Shown in pieces: positions 25,020 through 34,045 of a stretch of DNA of 64,000 nucleotides; position 1 is the first letter of the stretch, and the number at the start of each line of letters is the position of its first letter. This DNA comes from Accumulibacter sp003538495 (GTDB taxonomy: Bacteria; Pseudomonadota; Gammaproteobacteria; Burkholderiales; Rhodocyclaceae), in assembly GCF_029255145.1 (NCBI RefSeq), contig NZ_JAPUVQ010000050.1, positions 25,271 to 89,270 on the forward strand, given 5' to 3'. The notes beneath the pieces were generated by a model. That model was not told the DNA's origin, ran no database searches, and was given only the letters and a program-made list of their open reading frames with translations. Both the position numbers and the translations under genes were made by a program.

Positions 25020-25700
25020 ATGAGCGATCCGGCCCCGTCGTCGCCAGCGCTGATGGCTTGCCAGGAGTGCGATCTGCTGCAGCGGATTCCGCCGCTGCCG
25101 GTCGGCGGCAGGGCACGCTGTGCGCGCTGCGGTTTCGGGCTGGCGGCGAGGCCCACCGATCCGCTCGAGCTTCCTCTGGCGCTGACGCTCACCGCGCTGA
25201 TCGTGTTCATCGTCGCCAACGCCATGCCACTGATGGATCTTGAGGCGGTCGGGCGCTATGCGAGCACGACGATTCTCGGCGGTGCCCGCCAGATGTGGCT
25301 GGACGGTGAACGGCTCACCGCCATTATCGTCACGTTCTGTGCGGTGATCGCGCCCGCCTGCTACATTCTGCTGATGCTGACCGTGCTGCTCGCCGCGAGG
25401 CGGCCACCACTGCCGCACTGGAGCGGCGAGTTGTTGCGCTGGGGTCTGCACATGCAACCGTGGGCAATGTACGACGTGATGTTGCTGGGTATCCTGGTGG
25501 CATTGATCAAGATCGCCGAACTGGCGACCGTAGAACCCGGCGTCGGGATGTACGCGATGGGTTTGCTGGCTGTACTGCTGCCGGCGATTTCGGTTACTTT
25601 TGACGCCCGCGAAGTCTGGGAGTTGGTCGAGTGGAAGCATGGCGACGATCGCGCTGCAGCGGCTCTCGTTGAAGAGAATTTCGCGGGGCGCGGACGATGA
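25020..25700 (+). CDS. pqiA: PqiA-domain inner-membrane protein, first half
   Basis: 226 residues; ATG 25020. A PqiA-type unit: an N-terminal zinc ribbon (CQECDLLQRI ... CARCGF) followed by four membrane segments (~54-75, 100-125, 145-165, 178-198). In E. coli PqiA both halves are fused in one ~417-residue protein; here they are two adjacent genes that overlap by ATGA. PqiA is the membrane partner of the PqiB/PqiC lipid-transport tunnel between inner and outer membranes. The conserved EVWELVEW at the end matches the family's terminal segment. Confidence 0.88.
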   Translation: MSDPAPSSPALMACQECDLLQRIPPLPVGGRARCARCGFGLAARPTDPLELPLALTLTALIVFIVANAMPLMDLEAVGRYASTTILGGARQMWLDGERLTAIIVTFCAVIAPACYILLMLTVLLAARRPPLPHWSGELLRWGLHMQPWAMYDVMLLGILVALIKIAELATVEPGVGMYAMGLLAVLLPAISVTFDAREVWELVEWKHGDDRAAAALVEENFAGRGR

Positions 25701-26338
25701 GTGGCACGTTCGTTACCGGTGCGCAGGCCGGATTGGTCTCTTGCGAAACCTGCAACCTGCTGACGCGGCCGCTGGACGCCGAGCATGCCGGCCACTGTCC
25801 GCGCTGCGGCGCGGCGCTCGAACTTCGCCGCGTGCAGTCGCTGCAGCGTACTTGGGCGCTGATCATCGCCGCCGCAATCTGTTACGTTCCGGCCAACCTG
25901 CTGCCGGTGATGGTCAGCAACACCTTCGCAACGTCTGACGCCGAAACGATCATGGGCGGCGTCGCCTTCCTGTATGGCTCCGGATCGTGGCCACTGGCGC
26001 TGATCGTGCTTGTCGCCAGCGTCATGGTGCCGCTTGGCAAGCTGCTCGCACTCGCTTACCTTCTGGTCAGCGTTCAGCGTGGTATGGCTTGGCGGCACCA
26101 CGAGCGCGCGCGCCTGTTCCGGATCGTCACCTTCATTGGTCGCTGGTCGATGCTCGACGTTTTCGTCGACACCTTTACCGTCGCGCTGGTGCAGTTACAG
26201 CCGCTGATGTCGGTGCTTCCAGGGCCGGGAGTCCTGTTCTTCGCAGCGGTGGTGGTGCTGACCATGCTTGCGGCGGAGAGCTTCGATCCCCGCCTGATCT
26301 GGGATTCGGCAAATAGTATGGAGAAGCACGATGGCTGA
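25697..26338 (+). CDS. pqiA: PqiA-domain inner-membrane protein, second half
   Basis: 213 residues, starting in the 4-bp overlap with the first PqiA gene. Same plan: zinc ribbon CETCNLLTRP ... CPRCGAALE, then four membrane segments with the strongly conserved CYVPANLLPVMVSNTF and WSMLDVFVDTFTVALVQLQP. The last segment ends in ESFDPRLIWD. Being the second half of a split PqiA, it should form the complex with its neighbour. Its stop overlaps the PqiB start by 8 bp. Sequence identity between the halves is typical duplicated-domain level. Confidence 0.9.
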   Translation: MSGTFVTGAQAGLVSCETCNLLTRPLDAEHAGHCPRCGAALELRRVQSLQRTWALIIAAAICYVPANLLPVMVSNTFATSDAETIMGGVAFLYGSGSWPLALIVLVASVMVPLGKLLALAYLLVSVQRGMAWRHHERARLFRIVTFIGRWSMLDVFVDTFTVALVQLQPLMSVLPGPGVLFFAAVVVLTMLAAESFDPRLIWDSANSMEKHDG

Positions 26339-27992
26339 AGGAGGCGAACGCAATGATCTACCGCAGGCGACGGTCGTGCCAAGGAAGCGGACGCGGCTGT
26401 CGACGGTTTGGGTGATCCCGATCCTGGCAGCCGTGGTCGCTTTCGGCATCGCTGTGCAGCGGATTCTCAGCGAAGGCCCGACGGTCACCATCGTCTTCAA
26501 GAATGCGCAGGGTATCGAGGCTGGCAAGACGGTCGTCAAATACAAGGACGTCAACATCGGTCAGGTAGCCGCTGTGCAGCTTTCCGACGATTACTCCACT
26601 GTCAAGGTGACCGCCAAGATTGCCAAGAGCGCTGCTGGCTTGATGGTCAAGGACGCCAAGTTCTGGGTCGTCGAGCCGCGCATCACGCTGAGCGGAGTAT
26701 CGGGTCTCGGCACGCTGCTCTCCGGCAACTATATCGGTTTCGAGGCCGGCCAGTCGGACGGTAGCGAGCGCCGCTTCAACGGCCTCGAAGTGCCGCCGAT
26801 CATCACCGGCGATCAGCCTGGGCGGCAGTTTCTGCTCAAGGCAAGTGATCTGGGTTCGCTGGGCATTGGCTCGCCGGTATACTACCGACGCTTGCCGGCC
26901 GGCCAAGTCGTCGCTTACGAACTGGCAAAGGACGGCAAGTCGGTTGAGATCAAGATCTTCGTGCACGCGCCATACGACCAGTTCGTAAACCCGGGAACGC
27001 GTTTCTGGAACGCCAGCGGCGTTGATGTGTCGCTCGGCGCCAGCGGTCTGGATGTGCGAACGCAGTCGATGGTCGCGTTGATCGCCGGTGGCCTGGCATT
27101 CGAGACGCCACCGTTTTCGCAGCAAACGGAACCCGCCGCTGCCGATACCGAATTCACGCTTTATGACGATCGGCCGACAGCGATGAAGCAGCCCGAGCCG
27201 ATGGCCAGACGCTATGTCCTTTATTTCAATGAATCGCTGCGTGGATTGTCGCTCGGCGCGCCGGTTACGCTGCTCGGTCTGCCAGGCGGCGAGGTGACCA
27301 GTGTCGGCCTCGACATCGACCCGAAGACCGAGCGCCTTCGTGGCCGCGTCGAGTTCGTCGTCTATCCCGAGCGTCTGGTTGCACAAGTGCACAACGCGCA
27401 GCAAATCCGCGGTGAAATGCTCGCGCGCGTGAGTGCCAGACGTGAGGCGTTCTTCGAGCGGATGGTCGAGGATTTCGGCCTGCGGGCGCAGATTCAGAGT
27501 GGCAACCTGCTTACCGGCCAGCGCTACATATCTTTCGATTTTCACCCGGATGCACCGAAGGTCAAGGTTGACTGGGGCAAGGAAACGTCGGTGGTGCCGT
27601 CAATCCCCAGCACGCTCCCGAACTTCGAGGCGAAGATCGGCAGCATTCTCGCGAAGCTCGACAAGCTGCCGTACGAGGCCATCGGTACCGATACCCGGAA
27701 GGTGCTCGAAACTTTCAACCAGACGCTGAAGGATACCGACAAGGCGATCAAGCGCCTGGACTCGGAGGTTACCCCGGAGCTCAAGAAGGCGCTGGAAGAG
27801 TTCCGCCGGGCGACTGTTTCGGCCGACCGGGCGATCAAGAACACCGACACCGCGTTGCTTGCCCCGGACGCGGCCGGCCAGCAGGAGCTACGCGATGCGA
27901 TGCGCGAGGTCGCCCGCGCGGCGCGTTCGTTGCGGGTCCTGACCGACTATCTCGAACGCCATCCCGAAGCGCTGCTGCGCGGCAAGAACTGA
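26331..27992 (+). CDS. pqiB: PqiB, MCE-domain lipid-transport tunnel protein
   Basis: 553 residues. A single N-terminal membrane helix (~25-44, WVIPILAAVVAFGIAVQRIL) anchors a periplasmic chain with three MCE domains at about 47-145 (VTIVFKNAQGIEAGKTVVKY), 165-260 (QFLLKASDLGSLGIGSPVYY) and 295-390 (YVLYFNESLRGLSLGAPVTL). A C-terminal helical region (~430-540, many Lys/Asp/Glu/Ala heptads) would form the long hexameric needle. In E. coli PqiB hexamers span the periplasm and carry phospholipids. Start overlaps pqiA. Co-encoded with PqiA halves and PqiC, which supports the assignment well. Confidence 0.93.
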   Translation: MAEGGERNDLPQATVVPRKRTRLSTVWVIPILAAVVAFGIAVQRILSEGPTVTIVFKNAQGIEAGKTVVKYKDVNIGQVAAVQLSDDYSTVKVTAKIAKSAAGLMVKDAKFWVVEPRITLSGVSGLGTLLSGNYIGFEAGQSDGSERRFNGLEVPPIITGDQPGRQFLLKASDLGSLGIGSPVYYRRLPAGQVVAYELAKDGKSVEIKIFVHAPYDQFVNPGTRFWNASGVDVSLGASGLDVRTQSMVALIAGGLAFETPPFSQQTEPAAADTEFTLYDDRPTAMKQPEPMARRYVLYFNESLRGLSLGAPVTLLGLPGGEVTSVGLDIDPKTERLRGRVEFVVYPERLVAQVHNAQQIRGEMLARVSARREAFFERMVEDFGLRAQIQSGNLLTGQRYISFDFHPDAPKVKVDWGKETSVVPSIPSTLPNFEAKIGSILAKLDKLPYEAIGTDTRKVLETFNQTLKDTDKAIKRLDSEVTPELKKALEEFRRATVSADRAIKNTDTALLAPDAAGQQELRDAMREVARAARSLRVLTDYLERHPEALLRGKN

Positions 27993-28010
27993 GACCGAGG
28001 AGGAATCCCG

Positions 28011-28577
28011 ATGCGTCACCCGGCTGTCATCGCCTGCCTGCTGCTGGCCATCGCCAGCGGTTGCGCTTCGCCGCCGTCGCGCTTCTACACCCTGAGTGCC
28101 GCCGCCGCCCCCGCCGCGACGGTATCGACGGTGTCGGTCGCTGTCGGCCCGGTGTCGCTGCCGGCGGTCGTCGACCGACCGCAGATCGTGGTCAGCACTG
28201 GCGCCAACGAGGTGCGGCTGGACGAGTTCAACCGCTGGGCGTCGCCACTTGCCGACAACATCGTGCGTGTGCTCGCCGACAACCTGGCGCGGGAACTCGG
28301 CACGGCGCGCGTCTGGCCCTACGGCCAGGCCACCCGGTCGAGCCCCGACCACCAGGTGCTGATCGACTTCCAGCGTCTTGACTCGACGCTCGGCGAGGGG
28401 GTGCTGATCGAAGCGCTGTGGACGGTCCGCCCAGCGGCCGGCGGCGCAGCGAAGAGCGGCCGCTCGCAAGTGCGCGAGCCGACCGCCGGCGCTGGCTTTG
28501 AAGCACTGGTCGCCGCCCACAGTCGCGCGCTGGCCCGCGTCAGCGGCGATATCGCGGCGGCGATTAGGGCGCCGTGA
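28011..28577 (+). CDS. pqiC: PqiC, outer-membrane lipoprotein of the MCE system
   Basis: 188 residues; GAGGAGGAAT precedes the ATG. A lipoprotein signal ends in the lipobox AIASGC, followed by ASPPSRFYTLS, the standard opening of the ABC-transport auxiliary (DUF330) family. The core has VSVAVGPVSLPAVVDRPQIV and NRWASPLADNIVRVLADNLA, which are the family's hallmark blocks. PqiC sits at the outer membrane and caps the PqiB needle. Its stop overlaps the GTG start of the large channel gene (GTGA), which ties the channel to this operon. Confidence 0.9.
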   Translation: MRHPAVIACLLLAIASGCASPPSRFYTLSAAAAPAATVSTVSVAVGPVSLPAVVDRPQIVVSTGANEVRLDEFNRWASPLADNIVRVLADNLARELGTARVWPYGQATRSSPDHQVLIDFQRLDSTLGEGVLIEALWTVRPAAGGAAKSGRSQVREPTAGAGFEALVAAHSRALARVSGDIAAAIRAP

Positions 28578-31327
28578 ACGGCTTGCTGGCAGTGCTGGAT
28601 CGCTGGCTGGTGCGCCGATCCGTGGCCGGGGTCGGTCGCTGGGCGTGCGCCGTGCTGGTCTGGTTTTGTCTCGCCGTACTGCCGGCGCGGGCGACCGGTG
28701 GCCTGCCGGCAAGTCTGGCGAGCGATATGACAACCGAAAACATCAGGCTGGGCGTCCAGATCGCTGACGCGACGACGGCGCTCGAACTGGCGCGCATCGA
28801 CCTCGCGCGCTTGCGCAGTAGCCAGCGCGACCTGGCGGAGAGCATGGAGCGCATCGAAAGGCACGCGCAGGTGCATGCGCTGGGCCGGGAGTTCGCGCAG
28901 ACGGTGATCGGGCAATTGCGCGTCCTGCCCAAGCCCGAGCGTTTCGACGCCGAGCGCCGGCAGCGTGAAGGACTGCTGGCGTCGACCAGCGACGCCAATC
29001 TGCGCGCCGAGCGTGCGCTCGACGAACTCGGCGACCTGCAGGCGGTGGTCGCGACGCGCTTCGCCGAGGCCGAGCCACCGCTTGCCGAAGCGCTGTGGCC
29101 GGACTTTCAGGCGGCGGCGTGGGCCCGACTCGGAGAGCAGCGCGTCTTGCTGGCCCGGCTCGACGAGGTCCAGCGCCAATTGCTGCGCGCGCTGCTGGAC
29201 AGTGACGAGGCCGATCTCGACCTCGCGCGAAGGACGCAGGCGGCCCGTTCGGAACTGACCCGCCTGCTGTTCTGGGTACCGGCACGTCCCGGGGCGCAGA
29301 CGATCAGCGAGATTCCTGCGGCGATGGCGTGGATGCTCTCGGGCGCCAACTGGCGCGCTGCCGGCCAGGTGCTGGTTGACCAGGTGCCGCCGCGGCCGTT
29401 CTGGCCGGCGCTGGCCCTGCTGGTCGCGAGCGCCCTGTATCTCGGCCGCAGACGCCTGCAAGGCCGGCTGGTCGTCCTCGCGCCGGCAACGGCGACCTAT
29501 GACCGCTACTGGATCGGACACACCGTAGCCGCGCTGGCGATCACCATGGCCCTCGCGTTGCCCGTGCCGCTGGTGCTGTGGACGACGGGGAATGTCCTTG
29601 CCGCGGCGCCGGAAACGCAGTCCTTCGCCCTCGCGCTGAGCGACGCCCTGACGGCGATCGCCAAGCTGCTGCTGGCGCTGTCGGCCTTTGCCTGGCTGCT
29701 CGACCGCCGCGGCGTGGCTGGCGGCCATTTCGGCTGGGACGAGTCCCTGACGGGTTACAGCGCGCAAGCCTTGCGGCGTTTTTCCGTGTTCTTCGTGCCG
29801 CTGCTCTTTTTCGTCGCGCTGAACGGCCTGGACCACGCCCCTTACGCCAACCGTGAGAGTGTCGGGCGGATGTCCTTCAGTGTGGCGATGATCGTTCTCT
29901 CCGTCTTCCTGATGCGCTTGCTGCGGCGCAAGAGCCCATTGATGCAGCGGCTCTACGCGAGCGCACCGCGCAGTTGGGCGGCACGCCTGCACGCGCTCTG
30001 GTTCGGTGCCCTGCTGGCCGGGCCGCTGGCGATCGCCGCGCTCTCGGCGGCTGGCTACTTCGTCGCTGCCGGCTATTTCTTCACGCGCACGGTGTACTCG
30101 GTGTTCCTGACTTTCGCCGCCGTGGCGCTGTATGGCCTGATCGCGCTATGGGTGCAGGTCGAGCGCTGGCGGCTTGACCGTCACCAGTCCGAGGAGGCCA
30201 GGCGTCTGGCTCTGGCGGACGCGGACACCGAGGAGAGCGGCGAAGTGGCCGAGGCGCGCCCGCCGCAGCTCGATATTGCGGCGATCGGCGAGCAGACGCG
30301 ATCGCTCCTCGACGTGTTGATCACGCTGCTGCTGCTCGGTGGCATCTGGCTGGTGTGGCGGGGCGGCATACCGGCGCTGTCGGTGATCGGCGACTACGCC
30401 CTGTGGACCTACAATGCGAAGGTCGATGGCCAGGCGACGACGCTGCCGCTGACCGTCGGCAATCTGTTCCTGGCGTTGCTCGTCGGCGCGGTCACCGCCG
30501 TGGTCGTGCGCAACATCGGCGCGCTGCTCGACATCGTGCTGCTGCAGCGCTTCGAGGTGCAGGCCGACGCGACCTATGCGATCAAGGTCATTACGCGCTA
30601 CGCCCTAGCTGCCGTCGGTATCGTCAGCGCCTTCAGCATCCTCGGCATCGGCTGGGCCGACGTGCACTGGCTGATCGCGGCGATGGGCGTCGGCCTCGGT
30701 TTTGGCCTGCAGGAAATCGTCGCCAACTTCGTGTCGGGCCTGATCGTCCTCGCCGAGCGGCCGATCCGCATCGGCGACATCGTCACGGTCGGCAGTGTCA
30801 CCGGCACGGTCGGGCGCATTCGCGCGCGCGCGACCGCCGTGGTCGACTTCGACGGCAAGGAAGTGATCATCCCGAACAAGGCGTTCATCACCGACACGGT
30901 GGTCAACTGGACGCTCTCGAACCAGACCACCCGGCTGCAGCTCAAGGTCGGCGTCGCCTACGGCAGCGACATCGCGCTGGTGCAGCGGCTGCTGATCGCG
31001 GCCGTACGGGCCAACGACGACGTCCTCGAAGATCCGGCGTCATCGGTCTACTTCGTCGGTTTTGGCGACAGCTCGCTGGATTTCGAGATCCGTGCCTTTG
31101 TCGATTCCTTCGACAAGCGCTTGCGCGTCCAGCACGAACTCAACCTTGCGGTCGAGCGGGCGCTGCGTGTTCAGGGGATCGAGATCCCGTTCCCGCAGCG
31201 CGATCTGCATGTCCGTTCGGCCGCCGGGCTGAGTGGCTTGCCGGCGTTCGCCGCGGCCGCTGACGCCGGTCGCCGTACCGGTCCCGCCGGGCCGCTTGCG
31301 TCCGACCCGATGCGGCCCTGCCCATGA
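28574..31327 (+). CDS. Large MscS-family mechanosensitive channel (MscK-like)
   Basis: 917 residues from GTG 28574. An N-terminal signal-like helix (~20-42) precedes a ~230-residue helical periplasmic region, then about nine membrane segments from ~275 on. The last two, LIAAMGVGLGFGLQEIVANF at ~700, form the pore-lining MscS TM3 with its Gly/Ala pattern, followed by the beta domain (ERPIRIGDIVTVGSVTGTVG, VIIPNKAFITDTVVNWTLSN) and a C-terminal cytoplasmic vestibule. This is the MscK/KefA plan, though shorter than E. coli MscK (~1120). It opens under membrane tension. Coupled translation with pqiC suggests envelope-lipid stress and tension sensing are expressed together; this is inference. Confidence 0.9.
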   Translation: MNGLLAVLDRWLVRRSVAGVGRWACAVLVWFCLAVLPARATGGLPASLASDMTTENIRLGVQIADATTALELARIDLARLRSSQRDLAESMERIERHAQVHALGREFAQTVIGQLRVLPKPERFDAERRQREGLLASTSDANLRAERALDELGDLQAVVATRFAEAEPPLAEALWPDFQAAAWARLGEQRVLLARLDEVQRQLLRALLDSDEADLDLARRTQAARSELTRLLFWVPARPGAQTISEIPAAMAWMLSGANWRAAGQVLVDQVPPRPFWPALALLVASALYLGRRRLQGRLVVLAPATATYDRYWIGHTVAALAITMALALPVPLVLWTTGNVLAAAPETQSFALALSDALTAIAKLLLALSAFAWLLDRRGVAGGHFGWDESLTGYSAQALRRFSVFFVPLLFFVALNGLDHAPYANRESVGRMSFSVAMIVLSVFLMRLLRRKSPLMQRLYASAPRSWAARLHALWFGALLAGPLAIAALSAAGYFVAAGYFFTRTVYSVFLTFAAVALYGLIALWVQVERWRLDRHQSEEARRLALADADTEESGEVAEARPPQLDIAAIGEQTRSLLDVLITLLLLGGIWLVWRGGIPALSVIGDYALWTYNAKVDGQATTLPLTVGNLFLALLVGAVTAVVVRNIGALLDIVLLQRFEVQADATYAIKVITRYALAAVGIVSAFSILGIGWADVHWLIAAMGVGLGFGLQEIVANFVSGLIVLAERPIRIGDIVTVGSVTGTVGRIRARATAVVDFDGKEVIIPNKAFITDTVVNWTLSNQTTRLQLKVGVAYGSDIALVQRLLIAAVRANDDVLEDPASSVYFVGFGDSSLDFEIRAFVDSFDKRLRVQHELNLAVERALRVQGIEIPFPQRDLHVRSAAGLSGLPAFAAAADAGRRTGPAGPLASDPMRPCP

Positions 31328-31930
31328 CGCCGCGCTCGGGCGCGCAACATCCGCCGCATCGCAACACCACTTACGGGAGAAGACGGATGAAGACAGGAAG
31401 GATCGTGGGCGTCCTGGTCGGCTGGACCGTCGGCGCCATGCTGGCCGTCGCGCCAGCAACGGCGCACCGAACGTCTGGCTGATCATGACGGGCGATTCGG
31501 GCTCCGGGGTCCCTGGTACCTTCGCCGGCGTCGTCCCGGCGCCGGCGCCCGATGGGATTGCCGCCAGCGGCTGTGGCACCGCGTGGTTCGGCAGGAACCA
31601 CCACACGCCATCGTTCCAGGCCAGCGCCATCGTGGCATCGGGCGCAGTGCTACCGGCGTGCTCAAGGCCGCCGGCAAGGTCGTTGCGGAGCGGAAGATGG
31701 AGCGGACGATGGAGCGGACGATTCCGTTCATCCTGCAGCGGGACGAGAATCCGGACGTCGGATCCGGCACCGGCTCGCCGGTAAAGGACCGTGGCAGCCA
31801 GGGTGCCGTTCCAGCGCGTAGGATCTCGGGGTTTCGGGGTTCGGGGCTCGCCCGCGAACCATTGTGTAACCGCGGCGCGGACCGGTCGGTGGCGACCGGC
31901 CGCCGCCGCAAGCAATGAAAGGAGCAGCAA
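31328..31930. other. 603-bp spacer holding a signal peptide that ends in a stop
   Basis: At 31387-31482 a 31-codon reading frame begins MKTGRIVGVLVGWTVGAMLA, VAPATA and stops six codons later: a complete signal peptide with no mature protein. Nothing convincing continues in the other frames, although the +2 frame reads on for about 100 codons with no family resemblance. A 12-bp tandem repeat (two copies, 31696-31719) is present. Most likely the remnant of an exported protein gene that has lost its body. AAAGGAG at 31918-31924 is the RBS of the next gene. Confidence 0.5.
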
Positions 31931-32500
31931 ATGCGTAACAGAGTACTGATCGCAGCACTTGCGACGGCGGCCCTGACGGCCGGATGTGTTTCCGAGCAGA
32001 CCTATCAGGGCGAGGTCAAGCAGGCCGAGATGTACCAGCAGAAGTCGGCCTTGTACGAGTCGCTGAACGCCAAGTTGCAGACGGAGATCAACGCCGATCA
32101 GGCCAGGATCGAGCAACTGCAGAACCAGGTCAAGCTGACCCTGGTCGACCAGATCCTCTTCCCCGAGGGCGGTTGGGAGATCCACCGCCAGGGCGAGCAG
32201 ACGCTGGCCAAGATTGCCCCAACGCTGAGCACGCTGCAAGGCAAGCGGATCGTCGTCGAGGGCTTTACCGACAACGTGCCGATCGGCCCGGCGCTGAAGA
32301 AGCGCTTCCCGTCGAACTGGGAGTTGTCCACCGCGCGGGCCACCGACGTCGTCAGATTCCTCGTCGCCAAAGGCGTGCCGCCCGGCATCCTGGCCGCGGA
32401 GGGCTTCGGCGATGCGCGTCCGGTAGCGTCGAACGACACGCCGCAGGGGCGGGCCAAGAACCGTCGGGTCGAAATCGTCATCAGCGGCGTGAACCAGTAG
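31931..32500 (+). CDS. OmpA-family peptidoglycan-binding lipoprotein
   Basis: 189 residues; ATG has AAAGGAG upstream. The lipoprotein signal ends in the lipobox LTAGC (MRNRVLIAALATAALTAGCV). A coiled coil follows (~25-65, EVKQAEMYQQKSALYESLNA). The OmpA C-terminal domain covers ~75-185 with IVVEGFTDNVPIGPALKKRF, NWELSTARATDVVRFL and GRAKNRRVEIVI; the Asp and Arg that bind diaminopimelate are present. Such lipoproteins link the outer membrane to murein. The DNVPIG variant, as in MotB and flagellar-type relatives, is common among stand-alone OmpA lipoproteins. Monocistronic, followed by strong hairpins. Confidence 0.9.
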   Translation: MRNRVLIAALATAALTAGCVSEQTYQGEVKQAEMYQQKSALYESLNAKLQTEINADQARIEQLQNQVKLTLVDQILFPEGGWEIHRQGEQTLAKIAPTLSTLQGKRIVVEGFTDNVPIGPALKKRFPSNWELSTARATDVVRFLVAKGVPPGILAAEGFGDARPVASNDTPQGRAKNRRVEIVISGVNQ

Positions 32501-32523
32501 GCACCCGCAAGCACCCGTAACCC

Positions 32524-32625
32524 AGGCCGCGCTGACGCTCGGTGCGTCACCGCGGCCTGCCCGCCGGCTCGCGTTGGCGGGCAGGCCGACCTCCTGACGA
32601 GGCAGCGCTGGCCCGCTGCCTCGTC
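32524..32625 (+). terminator. Three consecutive strong hairpins after the OmpA lipoprotein gene
   Basis: Hairpin 1: 32524-32538 with 32544-32558, 14 pairs and one mismatch, 5-nt loop. Hairpin 2: CTGCCCGCC (32557-32565) with GGCGGGCAG (32576-32584). Hairpin 3: GACGAGGCAGCG (32596-32607) with CGCTGCCTCGTC (32614-32625), perfect 12 bp, 6-nt loop, followed by TTT. The third has the best terminator shape, though the U-run is short. The rest of 32501-32809 has no gene. Confidence 0.6.
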
Positions 32626-32809
32626 TTTCGCCAACTCGATGGATCCATGGCTCGGCGGTCCGCCGCCGCGCCCGAAAGACCCCCCGGAACATGCACTTCG
32701 CGTACCAGAAGGACCGGCCGGCCGTCCGGGGCGTGAGCGCCAGAGACCGTTTCACGCGGCTGCCTGGCCTCTTGCCCGCCGACGTTCAGGTGCTCCGCCA
32801 GTGCCCGTG

Positions 32810-33880
32810 ATGCCGATCAACAAGTGGCTGTCGCTGCAAGCGCTCAGAGGTGTCGCGACGCTTGCCGTGGTGGCCTTTCACGCACTGGCCATCGAAAGGA
32901 AGTACGCGGGCGGCGACCTGCTGCTGCCAGATTTCCTTGTCCTTGGGCAATCCGGCGTCGATCTGTTCTTCGTGATCAGCGGCTTCGTCATGGTCTCGGT
33001 GACGACCGGGCGTTTTGGCCGCAGCAGAGAAATGACGCGCTTTCTCTGGGGCCGCCTGACCCGGATCTATCCGACCTACTGGTTCTACCTGTTGCTGACC
33101 CTTGCCGTGTTTCTGATCAGGCCAGGGTGGGTCAATTCGTCGCAAGGCGAGCAGGCCGGATTGTTGTCCTCCTTGCTGTTGCTGCCCGGCAATCCGCTCC
33201 TGGTAGCGGTCGCCTGGTCGCTCACGCACGAACTGTGGTTCTACCTCGTCTTCGCCGTGCTCCTGAGATTCAACGAAAAGTGTCTGCTGCCGTCGCTGCT
33301 GGTGTGGGCAGCAATCGTCATCGCGGCCAACGCCTCGTTGACGCTCGCCGACCTTCCGGCCGGCCTGGTGATCGCCCTGCACCCCTTTACGCTCGAGTTC
33401 ATCGTCGGCGCACTGGTGGCGCTCTTCATTTCGAGCGCGTACGCGCCCCGATTCTCTGGCGGGATGTCGATCGGGGCCTCGGCGCTGATCGTCGCGGCCG
33501 GCTTCCCCTTGCTCTACGCGTTCGAGGTGCTAAACGGCGTCGGCCTGATTCGCGCGGGTGTCGTTGGCACGCTGTACGGATTGCTGGTGTTCGCGCTGGC
33601 GACCCTGGAGAAGGAGGAGCGAATCGTCATCCCGCGGTTCTTGCTGCTGATGGGCGATGCCTCGTACACCGTCTATCTCTCGCATGTGCTGGTCCTGTCG
33701 GTCATTGGTCGCCTGTGGGCCCTGGCGGGTCCCGCGCCGGACAGCCTGTTCGACAACCTGCTGGCCTGCCTGCTGATGTTCGCCGCCGTCGCGGTCTACG
33801 GTCGGCTGGGCTACCGTTTCCTTGAGGAGCCGATCCTGCGCTTCTCCCACGCGCTGCGGAAGCGCTGGTTTGACGCCTAG
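32810..33880 (+). CDS. Acyltransferase 3 family membrane protein
   Basis: 356 residues. About ten membrane segments. The family motif at the start of helix 1 is seen as SLQALRGVATLAVVAFHALA (Arg and the His in FHALA form the active pair), followed by VDLFFVISGFVMV and RIYPTYW. It acetylates or otherwise acylates extracytoplasmic sugars, as in O-antigen or exopolysaccharide modification. The ATG at 32810 has no good RBS, but it is where homology begins; upstream in-frame sequence reads as unstructured low-complexity Arg/Pro. No polysaccharide genes are adjacent, so the substrate is open. Position after a triple hairpin suggests its own promoter. Confidence 0.85.
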   Translation: MPINKWLSLQALRGVATLAVVAFHALAIERKYAGGDLLLPDFLVLGQSGVDLFFVISGFVMVSVTTGRFGRSREMTRFLWGRLTRIYPTYWFYLLLTLAVFLIRPGWVNSSQGEQAGLLSSLLLLPGNPLLVAVAWSLTHELWFYLVFAVLLRFNEKCLLPSLLVWAAIVIAANASLTLADLPAGLVIALHPFTLEFIVGALVALFISSAYAPRFSGGMSIGASALIVAAGFPLLYAFEVLNGVGLIRAGVVGTLYGLLVFALATLEKEERIVIPRFLLLMGDASYTVYLSHVLVLSVIGRLWALAGPAPDSLFDNLLACLLMFAAVAVYGRLGYRFLEEPILRFSHALRKRWFDA

Positions 33881-34045
33881 CGCTGCGCATCCGTGCTCCT
33901 GAACCAGGCGCCTTCACGATCACCAGCGGCAAGGCGATCGTCGGCCTGGCCGTCGCCGGTCACGGTACGAACCGGGTGTGCGGCGTGTCTCGACGCCGGT
34001 CGCGGCAGCCCGTCCGCCCGCCGGTTCTGCCCGTTCCGCTCCCTG

